Positions 1 to 11,783 of a DNA stretch of 64,000 nucleotides are shown here, one piece after another (position 1 is the stretch's first letter; every line of letters begins with the position of its first letter). A program made the position numbers and the translations under genes. Below the pieces are notes generated by a model. The model ran no database searches. It was given only the letters and a program-made list of their open reading frames with translations, and was not told the origin of the DNA. This DNA comes from Fragum whitleyi. Lineage: Eukaryota > Mollusca > Bivalvia > Cardiida > Cardiidae. The stretch covers positions 25,042,526-25,106,525 of the forward strand of contig OX411543.1 in NCBI GenBank assembly GCA_948146395.1, in the 5' to 3' direction.

Positions 1-300
1 ACGAAGAACAACGTTATATTTTTTGTTAGGAAAATGACGTCATAATGGATCTGCTGGCGTCATTTTGCAAACGGCGTTTTATGTTTCGCGGAATAACATG
101 AATCGATAAATATCGTAATTTTCTCGGTTTTTTCCACCGAATTCGAGTCATTTTATAAATAGAATATCAAATTTGAGCTTATCAAATACCGAATTTATTA
201 AACGAGTCATCTATAAACAGATAAAAACTCGGCACAGCCTTGTTTTTATCTGTTTATAGATGACTCGTTTAATAAATTCGGTATTCAATAACCACTCATT
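1..300. mobile_element. Family B inverted-arm element, arm cut by window edge
   Basis: Shares TTTCGCGGAATAACATGAAT and neighbouring sequence with the arms at 1167-1526 and 3655-4018. Near its end a long near-perfect hairpin (about 188-286) pairs ACCGAATTTATTAAACGAGT with its complement around a loop of about ten bases. The outer terminus lies left of the window. Confidence 0.7.
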
Positions 301-309
301 CAATATCCT

Positions 310-935
310 CTATATGTCATATATGCCATTCTAATTTTGTAAACGTGTAGATCTGTGTAAGGTATAGTGTTATCTCAACATAAATGAACATTTATAGTAT
401 ATATACCTGTAAGGTTGTTAGCAATATAGCAATATCTATTGCACTGAATGATAAATATATAGTAATTCATTATAGATCCTTGCATTAAAAAAAACCCCTA
501 TAATTTTAAATAAATCGCAGGAAATATTTTACAATACAATTGTGTGATGTTACACCATACCTAACATCTATTCTAAAAAACAGACCAAACCGGTTTGACA
601 TGTATGTTGACAAAATGGATGGAGATTAATCGTTTCAAAAGAGCTTTTTGAGACTGAGTTTTATATTTAAGGTTTTAGTTGTACCTAGTAAGAACATTTG
701 TCTACATTCTCATCAAATTTAGGAAAATTTTATTCAGCCATAATGAAATTGTTGATTTGAATGAAATATCCCTTTTTTATAATGGTTTGGTTTATCTGTT
801 ATGAGATGGGACCTCTATTCTTGTGCTATTACTTGAATGTGATCATCTACAGTATTGTATAGCTGGGCAAAGTGTCTTTTTGGTTAATAGAAGCAGCATT
901 AAATTTGGTTTAACACTCTTAACATGAACCTTAAT
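310..935 (+). repeat. Dispersed repeat, uninterrupted copy
   Basis: About 600 bp (GCCATTCTAATTTTGTAAAC through ACATGAACCTTAATAAC) aligned by eye with 15185-16083, including the shared run ACCGGTTTGAC. The second copy carries a SINE; this one is the empty site. No coding potential seen. Confidence 0.75.
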
Positions 936-2326
936 AACATTTTTTTAGAACATAGACTAGAGGAAGCAGCCGTTAACTATTCACGCGTTATGAAAAACAA
1001 AGAATATCACCAAAGAAATTGCACCTTATATTACGCAGTGAAACGTACAGTTAATATCATCGTGTAATCAATAAAATGAATGATTTTGAATGTTGCGGAA
1101 TAATATTAAATGAATGTGTGGAGCGATTTTAATGAAACTTAAGAGAGAAAATACAATAGAGCTAATTTTGTCCAGGTTATTACATTAGTGGAATATGCAA
1201 TTGAGCTGAGAACGGATAGCAACGTTGTACTTTCGTTGTAAACATGATGTCATAACCATTTGCTAACGTAATTTTACAAACGGCGTTATATGTTTCGCGG
1301 AACAATTTGAATGCATAAATTTCTGGAATTCCCTCGATTTGTCGCAAAAGTTCAGGTCGTATTATAAATAGAATTTCAAATAAGTTGTCATTGAATACCC
1401 AATTTATTAAACTCGTCATCTTAAACAGATAAAAACTCGGAACAGCCTTGTTTTTATCTGTTTATAGATGACTCGTTTAATGAATTCGGTATTCAATGAC
1501 CACTCATTCAAAATCCTCTATATATCCCATTAACAGAGGAAGAAGTTTAAGACTAGTGATTTTTCAAAGAAGTTGAAGACGATAGTTTTAGTTAGAAAAA
1601 ATGTCTTTTTAGAGATGAATTTATGGAAAATGAAAAAAATTGCTCTCAACAAGAAAAATCATCATTCTTTTCACAACTCTTTTAGATCTTTTTTCTTGAC
1701 ATAAAATTATTCTTATATTAAACATCAGCAAAAGTGTAAAAAAAAATTGTCAAAAATTGGACGAAATTAGAGATATTTTATTACCTCACTTAATAAAAAA
1801 AATACGCAATTCCATATATGTGTTTCTTTATGCACTTATCGGACGCTCTGAAATCCACACCATCAAAAAGTCGTGGATAATTTGATCGATTTCAATGAAT
1901 CGTTGATCGTTTTTACTTATCATTTGACTAGGGGAGCATACGGATTCCATCAAAGCGTTCGGGGTATCGAATCAGAAGAAAACGCAAAATAAAGAGTACC
2001 CTACATTATCATGTGAAACGTATACAAAGCGTGTTTCACACTTTGAGCGCTTACTTTGTGCTTCGCTATTCTGGTCGCAGGTCTGTCCTGTGCTCAGGAT
2101 GGCAAAATGGTTAATATTGTTTGCAAATTATTCACCGCTTTGGAAGTTTACTATCAATGGCCTTTTCTTTTAAAATTGATACAAGATAAAATTTAGATGA
2201 TAACCATTGTACGCCCCGTCGATGGAGGAAGGGGAAAATGAAACAAGTATCAATGAGTCGGTCTCCAGTGAAAAAAAAGTTTATAATGGCGAGTTAACAG
2301 TTTTGTTACAATTGAAAAAGATAAAT

Positions 2327-2753
2327 CAGTTAACAGAATCGTGAAGTTGACGAGGTGAATGATTTTGGAATCAAATAGAATGAATATGGCAAGTAGGTTT
2401 TGAGTAAAATTAAAGGGAGGTACTCCAACATCATAAATTTTGTTCAGGATGAACAAAACTAGCGATATCTATTACCTCCCTCTCATAAAGAAAAACAAAA
2501 AAAGTTGTATAAATATCTTCCCAATAAACCAAATTCCAATCAAACGCTTAAAAATTAATGATGTCAGTGAAATCGTGTCTTATTCTAGCTATTTCTAATT
2601 TTGAATGTATGCTGATCTTATCTTTTTACGATATTTTTCGAGCGTTTTGAATGATTTAAGTGAGTATTTGGAATTAATGAATTAAACGCTGAGTGAGCGT
2701 CTGAGAATGGTTTGATCGGAATGAAAGTCAAATTCACGATGTTTTTAACTGTA
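2327..2753 (+). mobile_element. Family A MITE, forward, full length
   Basis: Begins CAGTTAACAGAATCGTGAAG and ends TCACGATGTTTTTAACTGTA. The core hairpin (AAATTTTGTTCAGGATGAAC) is intact on its right side. Lies inside the family B element. Confidence 0.85.
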
Positions 2754-3033
2754 ATTATAAATTAGTGATAATCGGCCTTCTAAATGGAAAGTACCCAGTC
2801 AATTAAACGAGGCTAAAATCCATAGAAAAGGACACACACAGGAAGCATGTACGCGAGATTTCACGCAGGGTATTTCCGGTAACTTAACGTTTATAAAAAT
2901 AACTCTATAATTCTATTGATTTCATGTTGATGTTTGTGATGTAACTTAAGATGAATGTCATTCCGTTTATGAGGATGCTGCCCCGTTTTAATTGAAGCAA
3001 AGTTAAGATTTAGACGCCCATAGGCCAAAATAA

Positions 3034-3790
3034 TGACCGAGTTGCAGACCATGTATAAAAAAACACCAGGATGAGACCATATGACAATTGTTATAGGCAA
3101 AGTAGTGTTTGTTGAAGCGTTTAAGAAATAGTAGATATTGAATGAGTGGTCATTGAAAACCGAATTTATTAAACGAGTCGTCTTTAAACAGATAAAGACG
3201 AGGCTGCGCCGAGTTTTTATCTGTTTACAGATGACGAGTTTAATAAATTGCTTGCTTGATGACCCAAAAAATTGACCGAGTTGCAGACCATGTATAAAAA
3301 AACACCAGGATGAGACCATATGACAATTGTTATAGGCAAAGTAGTGTTTGATGAAGCGTTTAAGAAATAGTGGATATTGAATGAGTGGTCATTGAAAACC
3401 GAATTTATTAAACGAGTCGTCTTTAAACAGATTAAGACGAGGCTGCGCCGAGTTTTTATCTGTTTACAGATGACGAGTTTAATAAATTGCTTGCTTGATG
3501 ACCCAGAGGCCAAAAAATTGACCGAGTTGCAGACCGTGTATAAAAAAACACCAGGATGAGACCATATGACAATTGTTATAGGCAAAGTAGTGTTTGATGA
3601 AGCGTTTAAGAAATAGTGGATATTGAATGAGTAGTCGTTGAATACCGAATAAGAAATAGTGGATATTGAATGAGTAGTCATTGAATACCGAATTTATTAA
3701 ACGAGTCATCTTCAAACAGTTAAAAACGAGACTGCGCCGAGTTTACATCTGTTTATAGATGACGAGTTTAATAAACTCGTTGTTTGATGA
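3034..3790. repeat. Three tandem repeats of about 240 bp, each with a hairpin
   Basis: Units anchored on ACCGAGTTGCAGACC start at 3036, 3275 and 3521, periods 239 and 246. Each unit holds AAACACCAGGATGAGACCAT, a GAATGAGTGGTCATTGAA stretch, and the hairpin TTTATTAAACGAGTCG...TTTAATAAA. The minus-strand ORFs of 142-154 codons here simply read through these repeats. Confidence 0.85.
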
Positions 3791-4104
3791 GCATAAATAT
3801 GACGTTCTATTTATAATATGACCCGAATTTCGGCGATGAAACACGAAAATTACGATATTTATCGATTCATGTTATTCCGCGAAACATATGACGCCGTTTG
3901 CAAAATGGCGACAGCATATTCTGTATGACGTCATTTTCTTAAAAAAAAATAAAAAAATAACGCTGTTCTTCGATTTTAGCCCATTTGCATAGTTATTCCA
4001 CTAGTATAATAACACCCATGTAATATCAAAAGTAATCAGCGGGGTTATTTCCCCCCGGCGACGTGATCATTTTATAATAGCTTTTCCTTTTAGTATTTCG
4101 TTTT

Positions 4105-4524
4105 CCTGTATGAACTTAACGAGGTGAATAAATTAATAAGCCCTTATCATTCCATGCATTGAATGATCGCTATGAGTGAGTTTTTGAATGTAGTCATAAA
4201 TGGGTAAAAGAATGTCACTAATTTTTGTTCAATTTGAACGAAATTTGCGATATTCTGTTTTCCTCCCTTTGAAAAATCTACGTACATGTCTATCAATAGA
4301 TTTATGTGTCTTTACGACCAATGAGATGCTCCAAAAACTCTAGAAAGCCAATGAAATTGTGTAAAGTTTGGAACAAATGGGATGAAAATGTCCAGCGATT
4401 TTGAAGATTTTGAACTGTTTATTGGATTTTTTAGTTATTTTTTATAGATGGAACAATGTGAGCACGATAAAGAATGGTTATGAGTGCGAATGCGTGCTAA
4501 TTGCGCTATGTTCTTTTAACTGTA
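4105..4524 (+). mobile_element. Family A MITE, forward, decayed
   Basis: Recognised by CTTAACGAGGTGAATAAAT at the left, the core ACTAATTTTTGTTCAATTTGA, and GTTCTTTTAACTGTA at the right. The arms are strongly diverged. Confidence 0.6.
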
Positions 4525-4892
4525 TTCATTAATCTTCTAATTTGGAGCATCGTTTCATTTAAAAAAAGTTCTAAATGACCACCCCGGACATAGCGTAAAA
4601 GTTGTTAAAAATTGACAGAAACCTAACATGTGGGTTAACTTATATATTACCAGAAATTCTATATAATAAAATGTATTTGCCGTATATGTCACATCATACT
4701 AAAACAATGATCTGCATTCCTATGACGATTAAAACTGCAATACTATCCAAGCTATATGCCTTAATCAAATAAAAGCACATTTTTGTCGTCGAATTACGAA
4801 TTATAAACGAGAATTATGAGCTCTTTTTACAAATTGTCAACTTCCGTTTTCGCTGTCTTCATATGAAGCTACGATGATTATATTTGGGTATA

Positions 4893-5212
4893 CGTCAAGA
4901 AAAGTGTGAAAGTGGCACTTACTGCGATCAAAACCATTCTTTATCTTAATCACAGAATCATCGTATCATTTTCCTTATTTTAAATACTCGCTCAAACGTT
5001 TCCAAAACGCCCCAAAATTACAAAAAGCTAAACAAATACAATTAAATTGCAAAAACGATGAATCATTTCACTGACTTACTTGAATTTGGAAGCAAATGAT
5101 TGGTGTGCAAAGATATAAACATCTTTTGATAGAAAGTGAACGTATAACATATTAAAACGAGGTATTTTCAAAATATAGATTCTCGTTCGTTCATATTGAA
5201 GAGGTCATCCCG
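4893..5212 (-). mobile_element. Family A MITE, reverse, decayed and interrupted by a SINE
   Basis: Reverse-orientation arm (GATCAAAACCATTCTTTATC, ACTCGCTCAAACGTTTCC) without clean ends. The SINE at 5228-5516 inserted at or just beyond its distal edge. Confidence 0.5.
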
Positions 5213-5227
5213 TCATTATTCTTATGA

Positions 5228-5516
5228 TTTGATTTGATTTGAATTGGGGTTTAACGTCGCTTTCAACAATCTCTCAGTTATATCGCGACGACTGGAGCAC
5301 CTAACGATGGATTCCTGGTATTTCTCACACCAGTACTACCACCACATCCCTTTCCTAGCCTCCAGTTACTATTCCACATAGGTTTACGATTATCTACCCA
5401 TTGGTGAAAGACAAATATCGGAAAGGATAAGTGCCGCGGCCGGGGATCGAACCCGTGCGAATATAGACTCCTGGATTAGAAGTCCGGCGCGCTACCAACT
5501 GCGCTATTGCCGCGGC
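5228..5516 (-). mobile_element. tRNA-derived SINE, full length, 15-bp target duplication
   Basis: Read on the minus strand: tRNA-like head (GCCGCGGCAATAGCGCAGTT, anticodon-loop CTTCTAA, box B GGTTCGATCCCC), a body with TTGTCTTTCACCAATGGG and ACTGGTGTGAGAAATACCAG, and a tail ending AAAGCGACGTTAAACCCC then (AAATC)n. A perfect 15-bp duplication TCATTATTCTTATGA lies at 5213-5227 and 5517-5531. The head resembles tRNA-Arg(UCU). The element resembles mollusc V-/Meta-type SINEs by memory only. Confidence 0.9.
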
Positions 5517-5572
5517 TCATTATTCTTATGAAGTCTTTGTAACAACGCATAGTTCCGCAATTTAGAGGGAGC

Positions 5573-5624
5573 GATCAAAGGTCAATTTTGTCTATACAGG
5601 TATAGACAAAATTGACCTTTGATC
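5573..5624. repeat. Perfect 52-bp palindrome
   Basis: 25-bp arms (GATCAAAGGTCAATTTTGTC plus TATAC) with a 2-nt spacer AG; no mismatch. Not part of any other family in the window. Confidence 0.95.
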
Positions 5625-6017
5625 ACTCACTTAAACTTGTGGATCTATAACGATGCACGAATACATCGTACATTTAGTCAGAGGTTTTGTAGAAGGACCA
5701 ATAACAGTTATACGATGATAATTGGGTCTCCTACCAATTAAGGACGGCAATATTCGTCACCTTTATGGCACTTTTGGTGATTCGACTATTCAGCAGAAAG
5801 AACTGCAAGTTAATAACTTTAGGATGTTTGGGTGGAATCAATTTGCATCCTCTTTCATAAATCCCCGCCGAAACCTTTAAAAGCGTTAGCTCAATGATAC
5901 AAATGTATTTGAGATTTGATTAAATCTGACATGCGGTTAGGATGATAAGCACTCTCGGTGACATTCATTTGATTCGCCCAATTTGGATATAAATAAATAA
6001 ATATAATATATATATAT

Positions 6018-6114
6018 ATGAGTGTTTAGAATGAATGAATGGAGAGCTGAGTGAGCGATTTAGAATGGTTTTGATTGGGGTGAATGTCAATTTCACGATG
6101 TTGTTAACTGTATA
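6018..6114 (+). mobile_element. Family A right-end fragment
   Basis: GAATGAATGGAGAGCTGAGT through TCACGATGTTGTTAACTGTA; left part missing. A (TA)n run sits at the break. Confidence 0.8.
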
Positions 6115-6212
6115 TACACGTAGGGCAGGACTGATATCGTGACATGGGTTATTCGTAAAATACGGCTTTATACTCTTTTCTAGACTTTATGTTTTTATTG
6201 TACATGTAGTGA

Positions 6213-7115
6213 TAAAGTCCGTTTGACTTCTATATTGACCAACCTTTTCATCAATAGCATAACATTGCGTTTAAATGAAGGATTTCTATGCGGTAAAATA
6301 TTAATTTCAGCTTAATACCATTCCAAAAAATATTTTTTGAAAAACAAAAAAATGATATTAACATAATGATTTTGTCTATCTAATTAATGATAATATTTTC
6401 TTATTTCTGCTCTTAAACACGAGGGGTCGTGAAGGCCGTTTAGTTGTAAGAAAATGAAAACCAATAGTAAGAGCACGTGGTTTTATACTATATACTGTAT
6501 TCTACTTTATAGAAATGTCCATTATTCGATATTTGGAAAAGCTAATCAGCATATCCACGGTCAGGACATCTCAAACTTAAATATCCCGTGATTTGTACCG
6601 TAATTACTCTCCTGCTAATCCAGTTTTCCTCGTGAAAATCTAAACGACTTCGTAAAATAATCATTTTTGATTGGCCTAAATAAGGAAACATGAGGTTCAT
6701 CTCAGAATTGATAAACACTATTATCAATTATCTGGTCAAATATTTTTGTAACAAATACAGAATACACTAAGATTTGATATCCTAATGAAGTAAAAAAAAA
6801 AAAAACCACTACAAAATTACTTTTACAAAAGTACTCGATTTTATACTGAAACGACTTGCCAAAATTCATACACTTTTGACTCTGCCCCTATTCAAATCAG
6901 AGCTATTTTTGGATAGACAATTCGCTGTTCCGTTCATTACCTAGACGAGTAGGTATGAAAGGCAGAAAGTTAACGTGTAGACGAACGGACAAAATCAATA
7001 TTACACCTTCAAAAATCCTGAAAAAACAACATTCTTCATGGTATATGATGGAAAATATTTCATGACAAGAAAAAAGTACGCTTTAACAATTCGATTCTGA
7101 GATTTGAAAGAGGTA
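6213..7115 (-). mobile_element. Family D element, diverged copy
   Basis: Reverse-oriented relative of 11784-12550. It has AAAGTCCGTTTGACTTCTAT at one end, a shared interior (GTAGACGAACGGACAAAATC), and ACAAGAAAAAAGTACGC near the other end, which is degraded. The short ORFs are not conserved between the two copies. Confidence 0.65.
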
Positions 7116-7607
7116 AAATCCGAGGCCGGAGCCCTTTACAATCCTTCACAATACGTTTTACGTCATCATTTTGCATTTCAAGCTTTCTGATGGTAACATG
7201 TAACGTTGCCTCGGCCGATTCGAGAACGATTAATTAAATAGTCTTTGTTTCAGCTTCATTTTTTTCTTTCGCCAACTGTCAAACAAAATTCGAAAGACCA
7301 TGAAGTATGCCCGCACCGGAAGTTTGGAGGTTTGATTTTCTCCCGGAGAATTTCCGGTTATGGTTTAGTTTCTAATTTAATGATCAAGTTTGATTGATTT
7401 TACTATGGAATGTGTGAAAACGAATCGATCCTTTATCTGAGGGTCGCAAAATGTTGATATAATTTCAGAATAAAAATTCCAATGTTTACATTCAATAATT
7501 GTTCTTCGATTCAGAGAACAAAAAAATGTAAGCCGATATTATTACAAGAATTGTTCATCAAAACGAAACCAACAGTGTTTGGTTTTATATTTTATAAGTG
7601 GCCTTTG

Positions 7608-7719
7608 TACAGTTAAGAACATTTCATTCAAAAACTCACTCATCGCACTCATTCAATTTGATTCCTAAATCATTCTAATATCATTTAGCTTGTCAATTTT
7701 CACGATTTTCTTAACTGCA
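7608..7719 (-). mobile_element. Family A, internally deleted 112-bp copy
   Basis: TACAGTTAAGAACATTTCAT joins directly to the distal arm (AACTCACTCATCGCACTCAT) and ends CACGATTTTCTTAACTGCA. Both ends are kept; the core hairpin is lost. Confidence 0.75.
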
Positions 7720-7797
7720 TGTCTAATATTTTCAAGAGTTGGTACATAATATGTCGCGAATATCTTAAAGCTTATTTAAGCTTATTCAATAAATAGT

Positions 7798-8195
7798 TAC
7801 AGTAAACGACAAGGTGAATGATTTTGGAATGAGTACAATGAGCGAGTTTGGAGTAAAACTGAAGGAAGGTAATCAAACATTGTTAACTTAGTTCAGTTTG
7901 AATCAAATCAGCGGTATTTATTACCTCCCCTGAATAAGATATGCAAACGAGCTCTATCTATAAATAGCTTCCTATTTCTTCAAGAACAAATCAGCTGCGT
8001 GTGATTTCAATAACTTCAGTGAAATCGCGATTATTTTTTTTTTCATGCAGTTGATTTTCATCCATTTTAAGTGATTTTTGAGCGTTTATTAACGGATTGA
8101 TTGAGAGTTTGAAATCAATAAATGGGGCGCCGAGTAAGCTATTTAGAATGGTTTTGATTGAGTTGAATTACAATTTCGTGATACTACTAACTGTA
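7798..8195 (+). mobile_element. Family A MITE, forward, full length
   Basis: TACAGTAAACGACAAGGTG at the left, AATTTCGTGATACTACTAAC then TGTA at the right, core hairpin diverged. Confidence 0.8.
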
Positions 8196-8629
8196 CATCA
8201 ACGATGAGTGGTTTTTGTTGCACAGGTCGATAAGATTGGAACTTATATTAATTTCACTTTACCATGCACGTGTATTCATTTTCAAAATTATTATCTTTGA
8301 CCGACCTACACAACTCAAATGTTGTACGTGGCCAACCTACTTTTCTCTATTTTTCATACATTAACCGCTTTTATTTTGAAATATGAATTATGTCTTTCGA
8401 AAGAGTGGCCATTCAGTCATCGGCCTAATATGCAATTGTTTGTGAAAAACATGCATCAGTAAGTCCTAAAAACGGAGTTAAATGCATGTAACCTCAAATT
8501 CAAAATTCACAAATATGGCAATTTTTTAGAGAAATTCTAATTTTTCGACTGTTGAAAAACGCAAATCCTATCAATATTGTGTACTGTTATCATTTTTTCA
8601 ACGCATGTGGACTTTTAAAGATAATAAGA

Positions 8630-8820
8630 AATGCCACAACTTTTTACAAAATCCTTATCTTACAAGAAATGTAAAAAGTACCACACCCACCAATGCTAAC
8701 TTTGAAATCGAGGGTACTCCTACTTTCATTTAACTTAAAAAAAATCCTGATGAATTATTTCACTGGTTTTTCTCATAAATGATTTGGCTACATTTTTCAA
8801 GCGAAAACGGGATGTGGCAT
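8630..8820 (-). repeat. Fragment related to the 34043-34627 TIR element
   Basis: CACACCCACCAATGCTAAC, TTTGAAATCGAGGGTAC and TTTTTCTCATAAATGATTT match the reverse complement of the interior of 34043-34627. No terminal repeats retained. Confidence 0.5.
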
Positions 8821-9044
8821 GCGGCATTAATTAATAATATATGACCAAAAAGGCAAGTGGTCGCTAAGGATTTTTGAGGAGTGTATGTTAGACCGAATTT
8901 CTTGATTGCAGTATAGTCAAAAAATGAACAACGAATCATTTATTTTGTGTCGGCTATTACCATTCGATAAGTCTTATGAGTATTTGTCCACGAGTCAATG
9001 CGTGTCTCGTATTTTTCGATGGCGGACTATAATTAATAACATAA

Positions 9045-9425
9045 CATGAGCTGCAATTAATAAAATCGCAAAATTGACACTCACTTCTGAATCGTTCAAA
9101 AGGTGCTCATTCATTCGTCCAAAACATCCACTTAATCCATTCCAAACGCTCAAAAATAGTTTTATAACGCCCCGAACCCGTTCAAAATCTCTCCACAGCT
9201 CCATTCAAGTTAATCAAATGCATTCATGATCTTAATGGTTGATGAAGATTCTGAAGCGCCTGGTTGTCTTTAAAGACACCCAAATCTATCAATAGGGCAA
9301 TTCGTAGATTTTTTATTAAAGGTGGGAAATACAATTTCGCCAAGGTCATGATGAACGAAATAAGAAATATTAGTATCCCTCAAAACTCATTCATTTCAGA
9401 ATTTATTATTCGAACCACATTGTGT
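9045..9425 (-). mobile_element. Family A MITE, reverse, decayed
   Basis: AAATTGACACTCACTTCTGA at the left, CTCAAAACTCATTCATTTC at the right, core GTCATGATGAACGAAATAAG. Ends not preserved. Confidence 0.55.
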
Positions 9426-9787
9426 CAAAAGATTTGATTTGGATCACTGTTTCTACGCAGGACCAGATTATAACCCGAAATTATGAGAGGGTTCTCGCTT
9501 ATTCCTACTTACCAGTATCTTTTTACTATTTTTCTTATCATTCGTTGGGTTGTGTGTGTGTGTGTGTGTCAGAACTGCTAATCAAACATTATTTTTCCTC
9601 TTGCAATAAATACGTGCAATAACCTGTCGCTGAAAATCCATATTCCAATTCAATACCGGATGTTGGGAGATAGATTTTTCTCACGAGGTATTTCCGTTAT
9701 TGACAAACTTTAATAATCATTGTTAAATGAATCATCGTTGAAGGGGTAAATGTGACAAAGTGTAAATTGCTGACTCTTACAAATAGT

Positions 9788-10011
9788 TCTCAGGCTCAGT
9801 TCAAAATTTTCTCAAATTTCAGTTTGAAATTAAAGCCGTAATTCTGTTTAAATACTCATTTTAATGTATTGACATAAAAGATAATATTACTAAGTTGTTA
9901 TAAATAACAACTTATCAATATTATCTTTTATTTTCATACATTTATTTTAATCTAAAATTTGAGAAAAATTGAGCCTGAGCCTGAGAAAAGTTTTATAACC
10001 TTGGGCCCTGA
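9788..10011. mobile_element. Palindromic MITE, family G (left end lost)
   Basis: Hairpin centre AAGTTGTTATAAATAACAAC flanked by AAAAGATAATATTA and its complement; right end CAGGCTC-like then TTATAACCTTGGGCCCTGAT. Matches 25138-25383. Confidence 0.7.
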
Positions 10012-10050
10012 TCCTTCTTGATATGGTTGTAAAAAGTGCAATAGTGAATT

Positions 10051-10212
10051 TAGGTAGTTGAACCGTAATAGTTCAGCAATATTACAGAACTCGTGAACTT
10101 TCACCATGTTGACCGAGATTTCCCAATGAAATCATTAGGAAACCTTGGTGAACACTGTTCAAGTTCATTACTTTCGAAACGTTGTGGAACTATCGTGGGT
10201 CCACTACTTTAA
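10051..10212. mobile_element. Family H MITE, 160 bp
   Basis: Ends TTTAGGTAGTTGAACCG and the complement of TTAAAGTAGTGGACCC; centre is the palindrome GGTTTCCTAATGATTTCATT on the complementary strand. The second copy is 39444-39610. TTAA-like flanks suggest a piggyBac-type target, weakly. Confidence 0.65.
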
Positions 10213-10229
10213 GATGGGAGTTTTTCAAA

Positions 10230-10622
10230 TTCCGATCAAAAGCATTCTTAGTCGCTCACTCAACATTCACTAAACAATCCGTTCAAAAACGTTCGGAAAA
10301 AAACTATACTAGATCAACAACTAAATCCCCCCCCCCCCCCGAAAAAAATGGTAGAATTTTAATGATTTCATTGACACTATGATTTTGAAAGCGTATTATT
10401 GATTCACAAAGAGATAAAAAGTCATTAATAGAACTTTAATGCATATTTTATAAAAGGGATGTTATAAATATAGCTAATTTTGTTCATCTTAATCAAAAGT
10501 AGCGATATCAAATTACCTCCTTTTAATTTCACCCAAAACTCATTCACTCACTCATTCGATTTCATTCCAAAATGATTCCGATATCATTCGCTTTATCAAT
10601 TCCACAATGTTCTTAACTGTTA
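10230..10622 (-). mobile_element. Family A MITE, reverse, terminal repeat lost at left
   Basis: Starts AAAAGCATTCTTAGTCGCTC, core ATAGCTAATTTTGTTCATC, ends AATGTTCTTAACTGT. Contains a C12 run at 10327-10339. Confidence 0.75.
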
Positions 10623-10729
10623 TGACAAGAATCGACTACACAAGTCTGTGCTTTAACGGAGGATCCGTCGAATATCATTTTCTTGTCATAGACAGAGTTA
10701 GTGTATTTCTGCAGTAAGTAGCACCGTAT

Positions 10730-11035
10730 GAACGACCCTCATCCCGATCAAATCCATTCGATCTCCTAACGGTCCATTCATTCAAAATACTCACTTTAAT
10801 CATTCAAAAAGCTTCGAAATCGATCAAGACGATCAACACTTCATTCAAATGATCAAATCATTCCACAATTTCATTTGATGGTGTGCGTGTTTCAAGTGTC
10901 TCAATGGTCCGTGAAGCACCCCCAAAACACGTAGTTTTTTTTAGGGGAAGTAATAAAAAAGCTTTAATTTCGACCACTTTCGTCCAAAACTTGCTCACCT
11001 CACTTATAACATTAAAAATTCTAAAGTTATTCTAT
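10730..11035 (-). mobile_element. Family A fragment, reverse, decayed
   Basis: ATCCCGATCAAATCCATTC, TCATTCAAAATACTCACTTT and AAAACTTGCTCACCTCACTT follow the reverse family A arm order; both termini are missing. Confidence 0.45.
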
Positions 11036-11449
11036 ATTCTTAATGCATTTCGGTGGTTTATCGAGAAATAACGGTTGATTATCACTTGATAATCTCTACG
11101 CAAAAGCAGTGAAATTATCGAAAACTTATACCCTGCTTTAGTGCATTTCATCCTCTCTGACGTCATCTATGCGGGGCGAAATAAGTGACGTCACAATGAA
11201 CGTTACATAGCAATCATGCGAAAAATGACGCGCTTTACGAAAATATGACCTAGAAATTTCTCATTTTGTCTCAATTTTGCAATAAAGAAATAGAATAATG
11301 GTTTGTTTTTCGAGTAAGATCGATTAATATTTCATTTCGTGAACAACTTAAGCTTTATTTTCACTCGTGGCTCTGCCACTCGTGAAAATATAGCTTTTGT
11401 TGTTCGCTCAATGAAATATAAATCGAAACTCCACTGAAACGATTATCCT

Positions 11450-11493
11450 CTAAACCATTCATTTTGTTAATTTCGCGACGCTCCTAACTGTAC
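11450..11493 (-). mobile_element. Family A end fragment
   Basis: TTTGTTAATTTCGCGACGCT then CCTAACTGTA; the distal terminus of a reverse-oriented copy. Confidence 0.55.
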
Positions 11494-11783
11494 TACAACA
11501 TGGGTCATCCCTCGAAAATCCTTAAGTTTAGATTCTAAAACCCAAGATGAACCGGTGTAAAATACTTTGCTGTTCCCCAGGCGATTTAACGGAATATTGT
11601 CAATTTCGATCCAATTTCCAAGTAATTACGTCCATTGAAGAAACTATCTGGAATTTACAAGCTGAATTTACATTGAGATGCTGTAAGGATGAACTGGGTT
11701 CTTCTTTTAATTTTCTGTCAAATCGTCTTCGACGTTTGTGTTTTTTGAATACATTCATTGAATTCTTATATCGAGGATGCTTT

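Larger units (their letters stand above)
1167..4018. mobile_element. Family B element with 340-360 bp inverted arms
   Basis: Left arm 1167-1526 and right arm 3655-4018 are inverted copies. Both start at TTATTAYAYTAGTGGAATA, contain TTTCGCGGAA, and end in the same hairpin (TTTATTAAACGAGTCATC on both strands). Between them lie a family A MITE (2327-2753), a hairpin fragment (2081-2151) and three 240-bp tandem repeats. No transposase is visible. It could be one long foldback element or two adjacent related ones. No clear target duplication was found. Confidence 0.6.

Noticed and set aside
2891..3715. Minus-strand ORFs of 142, 154 and 78 codons
   Set aside because: They read through the 240-bp tandem repeats, repeating the same peptide words (NTTLPITIVIWSHPGVFLY); no independent coding signal.
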